From JBCBCP01 sp038530575 (lineage in GTDB: Bacteria; Pseudomonadota; Alphaproteobacteria; Rhodobacterales; Rhodobacteraceae), in contig JBCBCP010000004.1 of assembly GCA_038530575.1 (NCBI GenBank), positions 1-64,000 on the forward strand: DNA of 64,000 nt, written 5' to 3'. The notes under the pieces were generated by a model. That model was not told the origin of the DNA and did no database searches. It saw nothing but the letters and a program-made list of their open reading frames with translations. This document shows, one piece after another, positions 17,607-26,688 of the stretch. The position numbers and the translations under genes are program-made. Each line of letters begins with the position of its first letter. Within the stretch, counting starts at the first letter, position 1.

Positions 17607-18269
17607 TCATAGCCCGCCCAACCGCTGCGCAACAAGGGCGGCGATGCGGCGCGCGCCAAGCCGTGACGGATGCACATCGTCCCGTGCGAAATGCGCATCA
17701 TTGGCCGGGTCAATGGCCGGGTCACTATCCACAAACTCAAGCCCCGGTGTGCGTGCGGCAAGCCGGCCGATCCGAGCATCGAGTTCCGTAAGGAAAGGCG
17801 TGCATCCTTCGAACGGCCCTGAGCGGCCTGTCAGGTAATAACCCACCCACACGATGCGCGGGCTGTGCCGCGACAGGCGGGTCAGCAGATCGGGGATTTC
17901 TCCGGCTAGGTCAGGCGCGATCAGAGTATCCAGAACAGGCGTGCAGGCGCCGCACCCGCATTCTGACAGCATATCATTCGCCCCGCCGTTCAGAATGATC
18001 AGGTCAAACTGACCGCCCGGGAACTGGCGGCGGATATCAAAACCGAAGAGCGCACCCGTCCCTGGGTTTGACAGACGCGCCCCAGGTGTCGCCCGCTGCG
18101 TCACCTGAGCGCCAAGGGCACGGCCCAACGCATAAGGCACTGCGTCGCCCGACAGCCCGTTCCAGGAAAGAATGGAATCGCCCATGCCCAACAGTTTTGG
18201 CCGGTCCTCGGCGTGCAAGTGGCCCATCTGAAGCAGGAGCGCCGCGCACAGCCAGATCATCCAACGCAT
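17607..18269 (-). CDS. Secreted SGNH/GDSL-type hydrolase
   Basis: A 220-residue protein with a signal peptide (residues 1-20, MRWMIWLCAALLLQMGHLHA). The SGNH catalytic blocks are in order: block I GMGDS32ILSWNG with the nucleophilic serine, a glycine in block II near TPGARLSNPG, block III LNGGAND, and block V DDVHPS with the catalytic Asp and His. Such enzymes are esterases or lipases of broad type, including arylesterase/TesA and glycan deacetylases. The exact substrate is unknown. It is upstream of mtgA on the same strand and probably in the same transcript, so an envelope role is possible. Confidence 0.85.
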   Translation of the reverse strand: MRWMIWLCAALLLQMGHLHAEDRPKLLGMGDSILSWNGLSGDAVPYALGRALGAQVTQRATPGARLSNPGTGALFGFDIRRQFPGGQFDLIILNGGANDMLSECGCGACTPVLDTLIAPDLAGEIPDLLTRLSRHSPRIVWVGYYLTGRSGPFEGCTPFLTELDARIGRLAARTPGLEFVDSDPAIDPANDAHFARDDVHPSRLGARRIAALVAQRLGGL

Positions 18270-18657
18270 ATCGTCACTCCGTCACTCTTTCCGCCTACAA
18301 AAGCGCCTATCGCGCCGATGCGATTCTCGGGCATGCGCAAATGTCGTGGCTTTCAGGGCCCGGCAATTTTGGCGGGCCTGCCACATTTGGTAGTTTTTCT
18401 GCCCGAAAGTCCCACCAAATTTATCCAAAACAGTAACACCTGCACGACCATCCAACACGATGTGCAGAGGGGGCACCCGCAGCGTAACACCAGATGTAGT
18501 AGACCACCCCCCCGCAGGCTCGCCAAGGCTGCGACCAAATGTGAAAAGAACACTAAAATCGGAAGCGTTCCGAACATCACGGCTTCTGCGATCTGGGTTA
18601 ACCTTTCAACCGGTGGCGATCCTCGCCCCGATCTGGCGCAGTTGAAAGGAAACGCAG
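18270..18657. other. 388-base gap between divergent genes
   Basis: No convincing gene or RNA was seen. The gap must hold the promoters of the minus-strand SGNH-mtgA unit and of the plus-strand small gene. It contains the dyad TCGGAA-GCG-TTCCGA at 18559-18573, and the inverted repeat ATTTGGT (18385-18391) / ACCAAAT (18414-18420). Either could be a protein-binding site, but nothing identifies a regulator. Confidence 0.4.
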
Positions 18658-18912
18658 ATGTTAGACGCAATCGGAGCCTCCTACAGTGCAGGGCCGCAGC
18701 AGGCTCGGGCCCTGCCCACCACGCTCACGCATTCTGACGCCGCCACTGTTTGGCTGCTCAGTTGGACCGGCAATTCCCCACATTCCATCGCGGCCTTGAT
18801 GGGCACAAACACCATGAAAGTCGCCGACATCCTCGCCGAACACACCCATCGTGGCGCGCGCGATACCGCGTCCAAGATGATCACGGCGCGCCAGCGCGTT
18901 CTGTCTGACTAG
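18658..18912 (+). CDS. Small protein of unknown function, 84 residues
   Basis: An 84-residue frame with a good ribosome site (AAAGGAAACGCAG just before the ATG) and a hairpin just after its stop, which together suggest a real gene. The sequence begins MLDAIGASYSAGPQQARALP and is mixed polar, without a signal peptide, membrane segment or cysteine motif. The region NSPHSIAALMGTNTMKVADILAEH could be two short helices, loosely like the helix-turn-helix style of small DNA-binding proteins, but this is weak. It converges with gltB. I do not recognise the family. Confidence 0.5.
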   Translation: MLDAIGASYSAGPQQARALPTTLTHSDAATVWLLSWTGNSPHSIAALMGTNTMKVADILAEHTHRGARDTASKMITARQRVLSD

Positions 18913-18921
18913 AGCGCACCA

Positions 18922-18944
18922 GACATCCCGTATCACGGGATGTC
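18922..18944. terminator. Perfect hairpin between convergent genes
   Basis: GACATCCCGT (18922-18931) and ACGGGATGTC (18935-18944) form a perfect 10-bp stem with a three-base loop, midway between the small gene and the end of gltB. There is no T-run, so it may act in both directions as a weak or Rho-assisted terminator. Confidence 0.6.
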
Positions 18945-18971
18945 CGGGGACTTGCCTCGTCAGCTTGGAAC

Positions 18972-21900
18972 CTATTCCGCGGGAATCGCACCTTCTTCAA
19001 GGCTCAGAGGGGCCGGCAGGTGCGCCAGCATCTCTTTCGGGCAGATCTGCAGGAAATTCGCCTGCTCGGTCTCCCAGTGCTGCAGAATGTCACTGGCCTG
19101 TGCGCTTCCGGTCTCGGCCACATGGCGCTTAAGAAGACCAAGGAGTTGGTCGTGCCAATGCTCAACCGTCACAGGGCATGTCACGAGCGTCTCGAGGTTC
19201 ATGAGCGAGGTCGCCGTGCCCTCGGGGTCATAGATATAGGCCATGCCACCCGTCATCCCGGCCCCGAAATTCGCGCCAATCTCGCCCACGATCACCGCAA
19301 CGCCGCCGGTCATGTATTCACACCCGTTCGACCCGCAACCTTCGACCACGACCTTCGCGCCCGAGTTGCGCACCGCAAACCGCTCCCCGGCGCGGCCCGC
19401 CGCAAACAGGTAGCCGTCCGTGGCGCCGTAAAGCACGGTGTTACCGATGATGGTATTCTGTGCCGCCACGATGGGCGAGGCCATCGGCGGGCGTACAACG
19501 ATGGTGCCCCCCGAAAGACCCTTGCCGACATAGTCGTTTGCGTCGCCAGACACTTCCAGCTTCAGACCCGGCGCGGCAAAGGCACCAAGCGACTGTCCGG
19601 CCGACCCTGCAAGCTTCACCGTCAAATGGTCAGGCTGCAGCGTGTTGCGCATCCCGAATTTCCGCACAATGTGGCTGGACGTGCGCGTGCCCACCGTCCG
19701 GTCCGTGTTCTGGATCGCATACGACAGCTGCATCTTCTCGCCATCTTCGAGGAAACGGTGCCCGTCCGACACGATCTGCGCGTCCAGCGTGTCGGGCACG
19801 GCATTGCGCGGCTTGTGCCGGTCGTAAACAATATCCGCTGCCCCATCGACGGTGATCAGCATGGGGTTCAGGTCAAGATCATCCAGATGCGCTGACCCAC
19901 GGCTAACCTGCGTCAGCAGGTCTGCCCGCCCGATCACGTCATCAAGGCTGCGCGCGCCCAGCTCGGCCAGAATCTCGCGCACTTCCTGAGCATAGAAGGT
20001 GATCAGGTTCACCACCTTGTCCGCGGTGCCGGTGAACTTCGCGCGCAGATCGTCGCGCTGGGTGCAGACGCCCACGGGGCAGGTGTTGGACTGGCACTGG
20101 CGCACCATGATGCAGCCCATCGCGATCAGCGCCGCGGTGCCGATGCCATATTCCTCGGCACCCATCATCGCCGCCATCACGATATCGCGCCCGGTGCGCA
20201 GGCCGCCATCGGTCCGCAGCGTCACGCGGTCGCGCAGCTTGTTCATCGCCAGCACCTGATGCGCCTCGGTCAGGCCCATCTCCCACGGCAAGCCGGCATA
20301 CTTGATCGACGTCGCAGGCGACGCGCCGGTGCCCCCGTTGTGGCCCGAGATCAGGATGATATCCGCCTTGGCCTTCGCCACGCCGGCGGCAATCGTGCCG
20401 ACGCCCGAAGACGCCACCAGCTTTACCGTCACCTTGCAGCGTGGGTTGATCTGCTTGAGGTCGTAGATCAGCTGCGCAAGGTCTTCGATCGAGTAGATGT
20501 CGTGGTGCGGCGGGGGCGAGATCAGCGTCACGCCCTTGGTGGAGTGCCGCAGCCGCGCGATCAGGTCGGTGACCTTCATGCCGGGCAGCTGGCCACCCTC
20601 ACCGGGCTTCGCACCCTGCGCGACCTTGATCTCAAGCTCTTCGCACTGGTTCAGGTACTCGGCGGTCACGCCAAAGCGGCCCGACGCGACCTGCTTGATC
20701 TTGGCCGAAGGGTTGTCGCCGTTCGGCTCGGGGTGGAAATGCGCCGGGTCTTCGCCACCCTCGCCACTGTCGGACTTCGCCCCAATCCGGTTCATCGCGA
20801 CGTTCAACGTCTTGTGCGCCTCAGGCGAAAGCGCGCCAAGCGACATGCCCGGCGTCACGAACCGCTTGCGGATCGAGGTGATACTTTCCACCTCTTCGAT
20901 CGGGACGGCCTTACCCAGCGGCTTGATGTCCAAAAGATCGCGCAGATGGATGGGCGGCTGCGCGCGCATCTTGGCGCTGTACTGCTTCCACATAGCAAAG
21001 GACGCGCGATCACACGCGGTTTGCAGCATGTGCATCGAGGTTGCTTCCCACGCGTGCGTCTCGCCAGAATTGCGCGCCTTGTAGAACCCGCCGATGGGCA
21101 GAACATTGCCACCCTGCCAGCCCTGCGCGTGCACCTCTTCGGCCTTCGCCTGAATGCCGGTCACGCCGATGCCTGAAATGCGGCTGGTCATGCCCGGGAA
21201 GTATTCGGCACACATGGCGCGGCTCAGGCCCACGGCCTCGAAATTCAGACCGCCGCGATAAGACGACACAACGGAGATGCCCATCTTGGCCATGATCTTG
21301 AGCAGGCCCTGATCGATGGCCTCGCGGTAGCGCGCGACCGCTTCGGTCAGCGTGCCGGTCAGCAGGCCGCGGTCGATCCGATCAGCGAGGCTGTCTTCGG
21401 CCAGATAGGCGTTCACGACCGTGGCCCCGCAGCCGATTAGAACGGCAAAGTAATGCGGGTCGATGCACTCGGCGCTGCGCACGTTCAGGCTGCAGAAGGT
21501 CCGCAGCCCCTTGCGCGTCAGGTGACTGTGCACCGCACTGGTCGCAAGGATCATCGGCATCGCAACCTTACCCGCCGCGCTGTGATGATCGGTCAGCACG
21601 ATGTGCCCCGCGCCCGAGCGCACGGCGTCCTCGGCCTCTGCCCGGATGCGCTGCAGGCCTGCACTGAGCGCGCCGGTGCCAGGGGCGAAGGTACAGTCAA
21701 TCTCGACCAGCGAGGCATTGAAATACTCGGTGATCTTGTCCCACTGCGCGTTGCCGACAAAGGGGCTGTCCAGCGTGATGATCTCTGTCTGCGCGCTGCT
21801 CTCGTCCAGCACGTTTTTGAGGTTCCCGAACCGCGTCTTCAGGCTCATCACCCGGTATTCGCGCAAGGAGTCGATTGGCGGGTTGGTCACCTGGCTGAAG

Positions 21901-23501
21901 TTCTGGCGGAAGAAATGGCTCAGCGGGCGGTACTTCTTGGACAAGACCGCCGACGGGGTGTCATCGCCCATCGAGGCAAGCGATTCCTTGGCGTCTTCGG
22001 CCATCGGCGCGAGGATCTGCTCAAGCTCTTCGATGCTATAACCGGCTGCGATCTGGCGGCGCTTCAGGTCGTCGCCCGCAAACATCGGCGCTTCGGTCAC
22101 GCCCGACACGGCCTCTTCCAGGTCGGTGATCTTGTCCACCCACTCTCCAAAGGGCAACGCCGCGGCCAGCTTGTCCTTGATCTCCTCGTCGTGGAACATC
22201 TTGCCCTTCTTCATGTCCACGGCCAGAAGCTGACCGGGGCCAAGCGCGCCCTTCTCGACGATATTCGCCTCCTCCAGCGGGACCATGCCCGTCTCAGAGC
22301 CAGCGATGACCATACCATCGCGCGTCACGACATAGCGCATCGGGCGCAGGCCGTTCCGGTCCAGCCCCGCACAGACCCAGCGACCATCCGTCATCGCGAG
22401 CGCCGCGGGACCGTCCCATGGCTCCATCACCGAGTTGCAGTAGGAATACATGTCGCGCCAGGCCTGCGGGAGCTCCACCGCCTGCTTGGACCAGCTCTCC
22501 GGCACCAGCATCGTCTTGGCCATCGGCGCAGAGCGGCCCGCGCGCACCAGCACCTCGAACACCGCGTCCAGCGCGGCAGAGTCGGACGAACCACCCGGCA
22601 CGATCGGCTTGATATCCTCGGCCATGTCGCCAAACGCGCCAGAAGCCATGCGAATCTCGTGGCTCCGCATCCAGTTCAGGTTGCCCTTCAGCGTGTTGAT
22701 CTCCCCGTTATGGGCGAGCATCCGGAAGGGCTGGGCCAGCCACCACTGCGGGAACGTGTTGGTGCTGTAGCGCTGGTGGTAGATCGCAAAGGCAGACTCG
22801 AACCGCGCGTCCATCAGGTCGGGGTAGAACTCCGCCACCTGCTCGGCCAGCATCATGCCCTTGTAGATGATCGACCGGCACGACAGCGACGCAATATAAA
22901 GCCCGCTGACCCCTGCCGCAGCCGCCGCCTTCTCGATCCGGCGGCGAATGACGTACAGCTCGCGCTCAAACGTCTCTTCATCCACGCCCTTCGCGTTGGA
23001 GATCAGGATCTGCTCAATCTCCGGCCGGGTCGCGTTGGCCTTCTCCCCAAGGCAGTCAACATTCACCGGCACATGGCGCCAGCCGTAGATGTAGTAACCC
23101 ATCCGCAGCACTTCGGATTCCACGATCGTGCGGCACGTCTCCTGCGCGCCGAAATCCGTGCGTGGCAGAAACACCTGCCCCACCGCGATCAGCTGGTCCT
23201 TGTTCGGCTTGTGGCCGGTGCGTTCGATCTGATCATAGAAAAACGGCACCGGGATCTGCACATGGATGCCCGCACCATCGCCCGTCTTGCCATCCGCATC
23301 GACCGCCCCGCGGTGCCAGATCGCCTTCAGCGCCTTGATCCCGTTCTCGACCACCTGCCGCGAGGGCTTGCCATCGACGGACACAACAAGGCCGACGCCG
23401 CAATTCGCCTTTTCCTCAGTTTCCGAGTACATCCCGTGCTCGGCCATAAAGGCGCGCTTGGCTTCTTCGGCCCGGACCCAGTTCTCGTCGTATTTTGTCA
23501 T
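18972..23501 (-). CDS. gltB: Glutamate synthase (NADPH) large subunit
   Basis: A 1509-residue GOGAT alpha subunit that transfers the amide of glutamine to 2-oxoglutarate. The N-terminal glutaminase domain starts at Cys34 (ANCGVGLVVS), so a 33-residue propeptide is expected to be removed. The central domain, the FMN-binding synthase domain (GEGGEDPAHFH, KPGEGGQLPG, SGHNGGTGASP) and the 3Fe-4S cysteines (CIMVRQCQSNTCPVGVC) follow, and the C-terminal beta-helix contains repeated glycine motifs (GLSGGTIVV, GNTVLYGAT). Length matches the family. AGGAG lies just before the ATG. It is preceded by a secreted-protein gene with three bases between, so it is co-transcribed with gltD through two extra genes. 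Confidence 0.97.
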   Translation of the reverse strand: MTKYDENWVRAEEAKRAFMAEHGMYSETEEKANCGVGLVVSVDGKPSRQVVENGIKALKAIWHRGAVDADGKTGDGAGIHVQIPVPFFYDQIERTGHKPNKDQLIAVGQVFLPRTDFGAQETCRTIVESEVLRMGYYIYGWRHVPVNVDCLGEKANATRPEIEQILISNAKGVDEETFERELYVIRRRIEKAAAAAGVSGLYIASLSCRSIIYKGMMLAEQVAEFYPDLMDARFESAFAIYHQRYSTNTFPQWWLAQPFRMLAHNGEINTLKGNLNWMRSHEIRMASGAFGDMAEDIKPIVPGGSSDSAALDAVFEVLVRAGRSAPMAKTMLVPESWSKQAVELPQAWRDMYSYCNSVMEPWDGPAALAMTDGRWVCAGLDRNGLRPMRYVVTRDGMVIAGSETGMVPLEEANIVEKGALGPGQLLAVDMKKGKMFHDEEIKDKLAAALPFGEWVDKITDLEEAVSGVTEAPMFAGDDLKRRQIAAGYSIEELEQILAPMAEDAKESLASMGDDTPSAVLSKKYRPLSHFFRQNFSQVTNPPIDSLREYRVMSLKTRFGNLKNVLDESSAQTEIITLDSPFVGNAQWDKITEYFNASLVEIDCTFAPGTGALSAGLQRIRAEAEDAVRSGAGHIVLTDHHSAAGKVAMPMILATSAVHSHLTRKGLRTFCSLNVRSAECIDPHYFAVLIGCGATVVNAYLAEDSLADRIDRGLLTGTLTEAVARYREAIDQGLLKIMAKMGISVVSSYRGGLNFEAVGLSRAMCAEYFPGMTSRISGIGVTGIQAKAEEVHAQGWQGGNVLPIGGFYKARNSGETHAWEATSMHMLQTACDRASFAMWKQYSAKMRAQPPIHLRDLLDIKPLGKAVPIEEVESITSIRKRFVTPGMSLGALSPEAHKTLNVAMNRIGAKSDSGEGGEDPAHFHPEPNGDNPSAKIKQVASGRFGVTAEYLNQCEELEIKVAQGAKPGEGGQLPGMKVTDLIARLRHSTKGVTLISPPPHHDIYSIEDLAQLIYDLKQINPRCKVTVKLVASSGVGTIAAGVAKAKADIILISGHNGGTGASPATSIKYAGLPWEMGLTEAHQVLAMNKLRDRVTLRTDGGLRTGRDIVMAAMMGAEEYGIGTAALIAMGCIMVRQCQSNTCPVGVCTQRDDLRAKFTGTADKVVNLITFYAQEVREILAELGARSLDDVIGRADLLTQVSRGSAHLDDLDLNPMLITVDGAADIVYDRHKPRNAVPDTLDAQIVSDGHRFLEDGEKMQLSYAIQNTDRTVGTRTSSHIVRKFGMRNTLQPDHLTVKLAGSAGQSLGAFAAPGLKLEVSGDANDYVGKGLSGGTIVVRPPMASPIVAAQNTIIGNTVLYGATDGYLFAAGRAGERFAVRNSGAKVVVEGCGSNGCEYMTGGVAVIVGEIGANFGAGMTGGMAYIYDPEGTATSLMNLETLVTCPVTVEHWHDQLLGLLKRHVAETGSAQASDILQHWETEQANFLQICPKEMLAHLPAPLSLEEGAIPAE

Positions 23502-23504
23502 GTG

Positions 23505-24197
23505 TCAGCTCCTGTCGCGGTAAGCGGCGAGGGTCGTCTCGCAATCGTATTTCGGTGTCATGGCAAAGAAGCCTTCTTCGCCCGGATAGATAAATTCGAC
23601 GGGGGTGTAGTTGCGCTCTTCGACAACGTCGCCGCCGACTTCGCGCGGGATCGTGCGCGTGCCAAGGCCCCCGATGAACCGGCGGTGTTTCACAGACACG
23701 TATTCGGTGCCCTCAACCTTGAGGTAGACGCCCTGCAAGTCCTCGTAGCGCACCGAAAACTGCGTGCCCAAAAGCGGCTCGCCGTCGATCACCACATCCT
23801 CGCCCGTCAGCCGGTCAAAGCCGACGACGCGCACCACGCGGCCCCCGGTGATCTGCACGAAATCAAAACTGTCGATGCCCGTGTCCAGCAGTTCCGACAG
23901 GCTCGCCGGGTCCTCGGCAGGCGGGCGCAGCTGGGTGGTCACGCCCGCCAGCACCTCAAAGCTTTCCATCCACTGCGCCTCGGCATCGATGCGGCTGATG
24001 AAAAACGGCCCCTCGGCATTCAGCACCGCGCGCCACTGGTCCCCGGGGGCGTCAGCGGCGCAGGTATAGATATGCTCAACAAGACAAGACCGCGTCTGGA
24101 TCGTCAGCTTGGGCGTGCAGCCCGCGGGCGGGGTAAACAGCTCTTCTGCCGCGGCAGGGCTGGCGCAGAGGCACAGGAGGGCAAGGCGTTTAATCAA
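23505..24197 (-). CDS. Secreted protein of unknown function in the glt operon
   Basis: About 230 residues with a signal peptide (start at TTG 24197, LIKRLALLCLCASPAAAEE; cleavage near residue 17). Mature sequence has a paired-cysteine start (TPPAGCTPKLTIQTRSCLVEHIYTC), an internal beta-rich stretch (FVQITGGRVVRVVGFD, GEPLLGTQFSVRYEDLQGVYLKVEG) and one C-terminal cysteine (KYDCETT). It is presumably periplasmic. I do not recognise a domain. The TTG start is chosen because it overlaps the end of the upstream hydrolase gene by eight bases and begins exactly at the signal peptide; the longer frame upstream reads through that gene. Confidence 0.7.
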   Translation of the reverse strand: MIKRLALLCLCASPAAAEELFTPPAGCTPKLTIQTRSCLVEHIYTCAADAPGDQWRAVLNAEGPFFISRIDAEAQWMESFEVLAGVTTQLRPPAEDPASLSELLDTGIDSFDFVQITGGRVVRVVGFDRLTGEDVVIDGEPLLGTQFSVRYEDLQGVYLKVEGTEYVSVKHRRFIGGLGTRTIPREVGGDVVEERNYTPVEFIYPGEEGFFAMTPKYDCETTLAAYRDRS

Positions 24198-25017
24198 TGT
24201 CCAGCTCCCCGCTTGCCAGGGCCGCCTGCGCCGCGCGCGCCAACGCCCCTTCGGGCATCGCGACATCCGCCAACCCGGTCTGCGCCGCAGTGCGCGGATG
24301 CGCTTCCAGCTTGTCCTTTAGGTAGGCGCGCAGCCCCGGCACGTCGCCAGCAAAGCCATGGCCCACTGCATCGCCCAACAGGCCGTATTTCTTCAGCGTA
24401 AAGGCGGTGCCGTGCCCATGGCCGGGCAGCATCAGCACCTCGACATTGGGCGCATCCGGAAACCGCCGGTATTGCGGCGCCTCGCGCGGCCGGTCGCCAA
24501 AGACCGCGATATACTGCGTGTCCGCGCTCAGATGCGCGCCCAGCCCGGCAAAGCGATGCTCTGTGATCCCCACCCGGTAGCGCGGCCAGCGCAGATCGTC
24601 GCCCGCCACGTCCGGGTGGACCGAGGCCTGCGGGGAAAAGCACAGCGCCACATCAACCCGTGTAAACCTCGCGATCAGCGCCGCGTTATAGCCGCCCATC
24701 GAATTGCCGATGGTCACGATGCGCGCCGCCCCCTGTGCCGCCGCAAACGCCTCGATCTGCGCGACAACCTCTTCCAGCAGCCCCGGCGCATTCAGCCAGC
24801 TACGGGTCTTGTCCACGATGAACAGGGCCGGGCCGGTGCCCTTTGCCGTCGCGAGCTGCGGAAATTCGATCGGCGGGACCCCATCCGGGTCTGTCCCGAC
24901 AGAGGAAAAGGACACAACAAGCGTATCGGAGCCGGGCGCACCCACGTGCTGCCAGACCTGAAGCGTGGCGGTATCTACCGTCCGCTCGATCCCGAATTTT
25001 GTCGCCTGCTTGTTCAA
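24190..25017 (-). CDS. Alpha/beta hydrolase-fold protein
   Basis: A 275-residue protein without a signal peptide. The nucleophile elbow is GNS106MGGYNA, with a preceding strand ARIVTI, and a late GHGHG that can supply the catalytic histidine; an aspartate after FGDRP may complete the triad. The chain is typical of an esterase or serine hydrolase. The start is TTG at 25017, supported by AAGGGG upstream. The gene lies 24 bases after gltD and overlaps the next gene by eight bases, so it is inside the gltD-to-gltB transcript. Its substrate and any link to nitrogen assimilation are unknown. Confidence 0.75.
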   Translation of the reverse strand: MNKQATKFGIERTVDTATLQVWQHVGAPGSDTLVVSFSSVGTDPDGVPPIEFPQLATAKGTGPALFIVDKTRSWLNAPGLLEEVVAQIEAFAAAQGAARIVTIGNSMGGYNAALIARFTRVDVALCFSPQASVHPDVAGDDLRWPRYRVGITEHRFAGLGAHLSADTQYIAVFGDRPREAPQYRRFPDAPNVEVLMLPGHGHGTAFTLKKYGLLGDAVGHGFAGDVPGLRAYLKDKLEAHPRTAAQTGLADVAMPEGALARAAQAALASGELDID

Positions 25018-25041
25018 GCCGTCGCCCCTTCGCCCGCCGCG

Positions 25042-26478
25042 TTATTCCGCGGCGATGGCCGCCGCGCCAAAGCCCGACAAGATCGCCTCGGCGCAGTCGC
25101 GCCCGTCCCGGATTGCCCAAACGACAAGGCTCGCACCACGCACGATGTCCCCGACCGCATAGACGTTGTCGAGCGCCGTGCGCCCGCTTTCGAACTCCGC
25201 CTTGACGGTTCCCCAGCGGGTCACCTCAAGGCCGTCGGTGTCCCACAGCTTGGGCAGCGCCTCGGGCTCGAAGCCCAGCGCCTTGATCACCAGATCCGCC
25301 TCTTCGACATAATCCGCGCCCTCGATCACCTCGGGCATCTGGCGGCCCGTGGCATCCGGCGCGCCAAGGCGCATTTTCTGCACCATCACGCCCGCCACGC
25401 CGCTGTCGCCGGTGGTAAAACCCTTGGGTGCGCTCAGCCATTCGAACACGACGCCCTCTTCCTCGGCATTCTGCACCTCGCGCTGGGAGCCGGGCATGTT
25501 CGCCCTGTCGCGGCGGTAAAGGCACTTCACGCTGGTCGCGCCCTGCCGGATCGAGGTGCGCACGCAGTCCATCGCCGTGTCGCCGCCGCCGATCACCACA
25601 ACCCGCTTGCCCTCGGCGTTCAGCCGCCCGCTGTCGAATTCCTCGACCGCGTCGCCAAAGCTCTTGCGGTTGGAAGCGGTCAGGAAATCAATCGCCTTCT
25701 CGATCCCGTCCGCTTCGGCGTTGATCAGGTCCAGATCGCGGCTCTTGTAGACGCCGGTGGCGATGATCACCGCGTCATGCGCCGCGCGAATCTCGTCAAA
25801 CCCGATATCCTCGCCCACATTGCAATTGAGCTTGAACGTCACGCCGCCCGCCTCAAGCTGTTTGTTGCGGCGCATGACGACGTCTTTCTCCAGCTTGAAG
25901 CCAGGAATGCCATAGGTCAGCAGCCCGCCCGCGCGGTCATAGCGATCGTAGATGGTGACCTGAACGCCCGCCCGGCGCAGCACGTCTGCTGCCGCAAGCC
26001 CGCCTGGGCCCGCGCCGATGATGCCAACGCTCTCGGTGCGCTCCTGCGCGGGGGTGATGGGCATGACCCAGCCTTCCTCCCACGCGGTGTCGGTGATGTA
26101 TTTTTCGATGCTGCCGATGGTGACCGTGCCGTGCCCGGACTGTTCGATCACGCAATTTCCTTCGCACAGACGGTCCTGCGGGCAGATGCGGCCGCAAATC
26201 TCGGGAAAAGTGTTGGTCGCTTGGCTGACCTGATAGGCCTCCTGCAGCCGACCTTCGGCGGTCAGGCGTAGCCAGTCGGGGATGTTGTTGTGCAGCGGGC
26301 AATGCGACTGGCAATAAGGCACACCGCACTGGCTGCAGCGACTCGCCTGCTCTGCCGCCTTGGCCTCCGCGTACTCCGCATAGATCTCCTTGAAATCGGC
26401 GCGGCGTGCATCGGCCCCACGCTTTTCCGGCATGTCCCGCGGCGTGGAGACAAATTTCAACATCGGTTGCTTGGCCAT
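25042..26478 (-). CDS. gltD: Glutamate synthase (NADPH) small subunit
   Basis: A 478-residue GOGAT beta subunit that takes electrons from NADPH and passes them to GltB. N-terminal cysteines (SRCSQCGVPYCQSHCPLHN) hold 4Fe-4S centres, with a second group near CGRICPQDRLCEGNC. The FAD-binding motif is GAGPGGLAAADVLRRAG and the NADPH-binding motif is IGGGDTAMDC. The C-terminus has YAVGDIVRGASLVVWAI, typical of the family. ATG start at 26478. It heads the gltD - hydrolase - secreted protein - gltB unit. Confidence 0.96.
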   Translation of the reverse strand: MAKQPMLKFVSTPRDMPEKRGADARRADFKEIYAEYAEAKAAEQASRCSQCGVPYCQSHCPLHNNIPDWLRLTAEGRLQEAYQVSQATNTFPEICGRICPQDRLCEGNCVIEQSGHGTVTIGSIEKYITDTAWEEGWVMPITPAQERTESVGIIGAGPGGLAAADVLRRAGVQVTIYDRYDRAGGLLTYGIPGFKLEKDVVMRRNKQLEAGGVTFKLNCNVGEDIGFDEIRAAHDAVIIATGVYKSRDLDLINAEADGIEKAIDFLTASNRKSFGDAVEEFDSGRLNAEGKRVVVIGGGDTAMDCVRTSIRQGATSVKCLYRRDRANMPGSQREVQNAEEEGVVFEWLSAPKGFTTGDSGVAGVMVQKMRLGAPDATGRQMPEVIEGADYVEEADLVIKALGFEPEALPKLWDTDGLEVTRWGTVKAEFESGRTALDNVYAVGDIVRGASLVVWAIRDGRDCAEAILSGFGAAAIAAE

Positions 26479-26688
26479 CGCTTTCGCTCCCTCAAATCCC
26501 TCAGCCCGCGCGGTCTAGCCGATGTGCCGGAGCATGAAAAGTCAGAACAGGTGACCTAATTATTGAATTTCCCACAATCCTTGCGCGAACAGCGCTGCAT
26601 CGTAGCAGATTTTATGGCCGCATCGGACTTATCTTATCTCTTCGCGGTGCGGCACACCCCTAGTATACCGGCGCAAAAGGCCGGGCAT

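Noticed and set aside
18385..18420. Inverted repeat ATTTGGT / ACCAAAT as a terminator
   Set aside because: It lies before, not after, the genes on both strands, and the arms are only seven bases with a 22-base spacer. It could be a binding site but is not a terminator.
21453..24401. A 982-codon open frame on the plus strand opposite gltB
   Set aside because: It lies antisense to the well-supported gltB, has the low-complexity His/Arg-rich composition of a GC-rich shadow, and lacks any ribosome site or family motif.
26479..26688. Promoters between gltD and uppP
   Set aside because: The gap is AT-richer than average and must contain two promoters, but no pair of boxes with acceptable spacing stood out on either strand.
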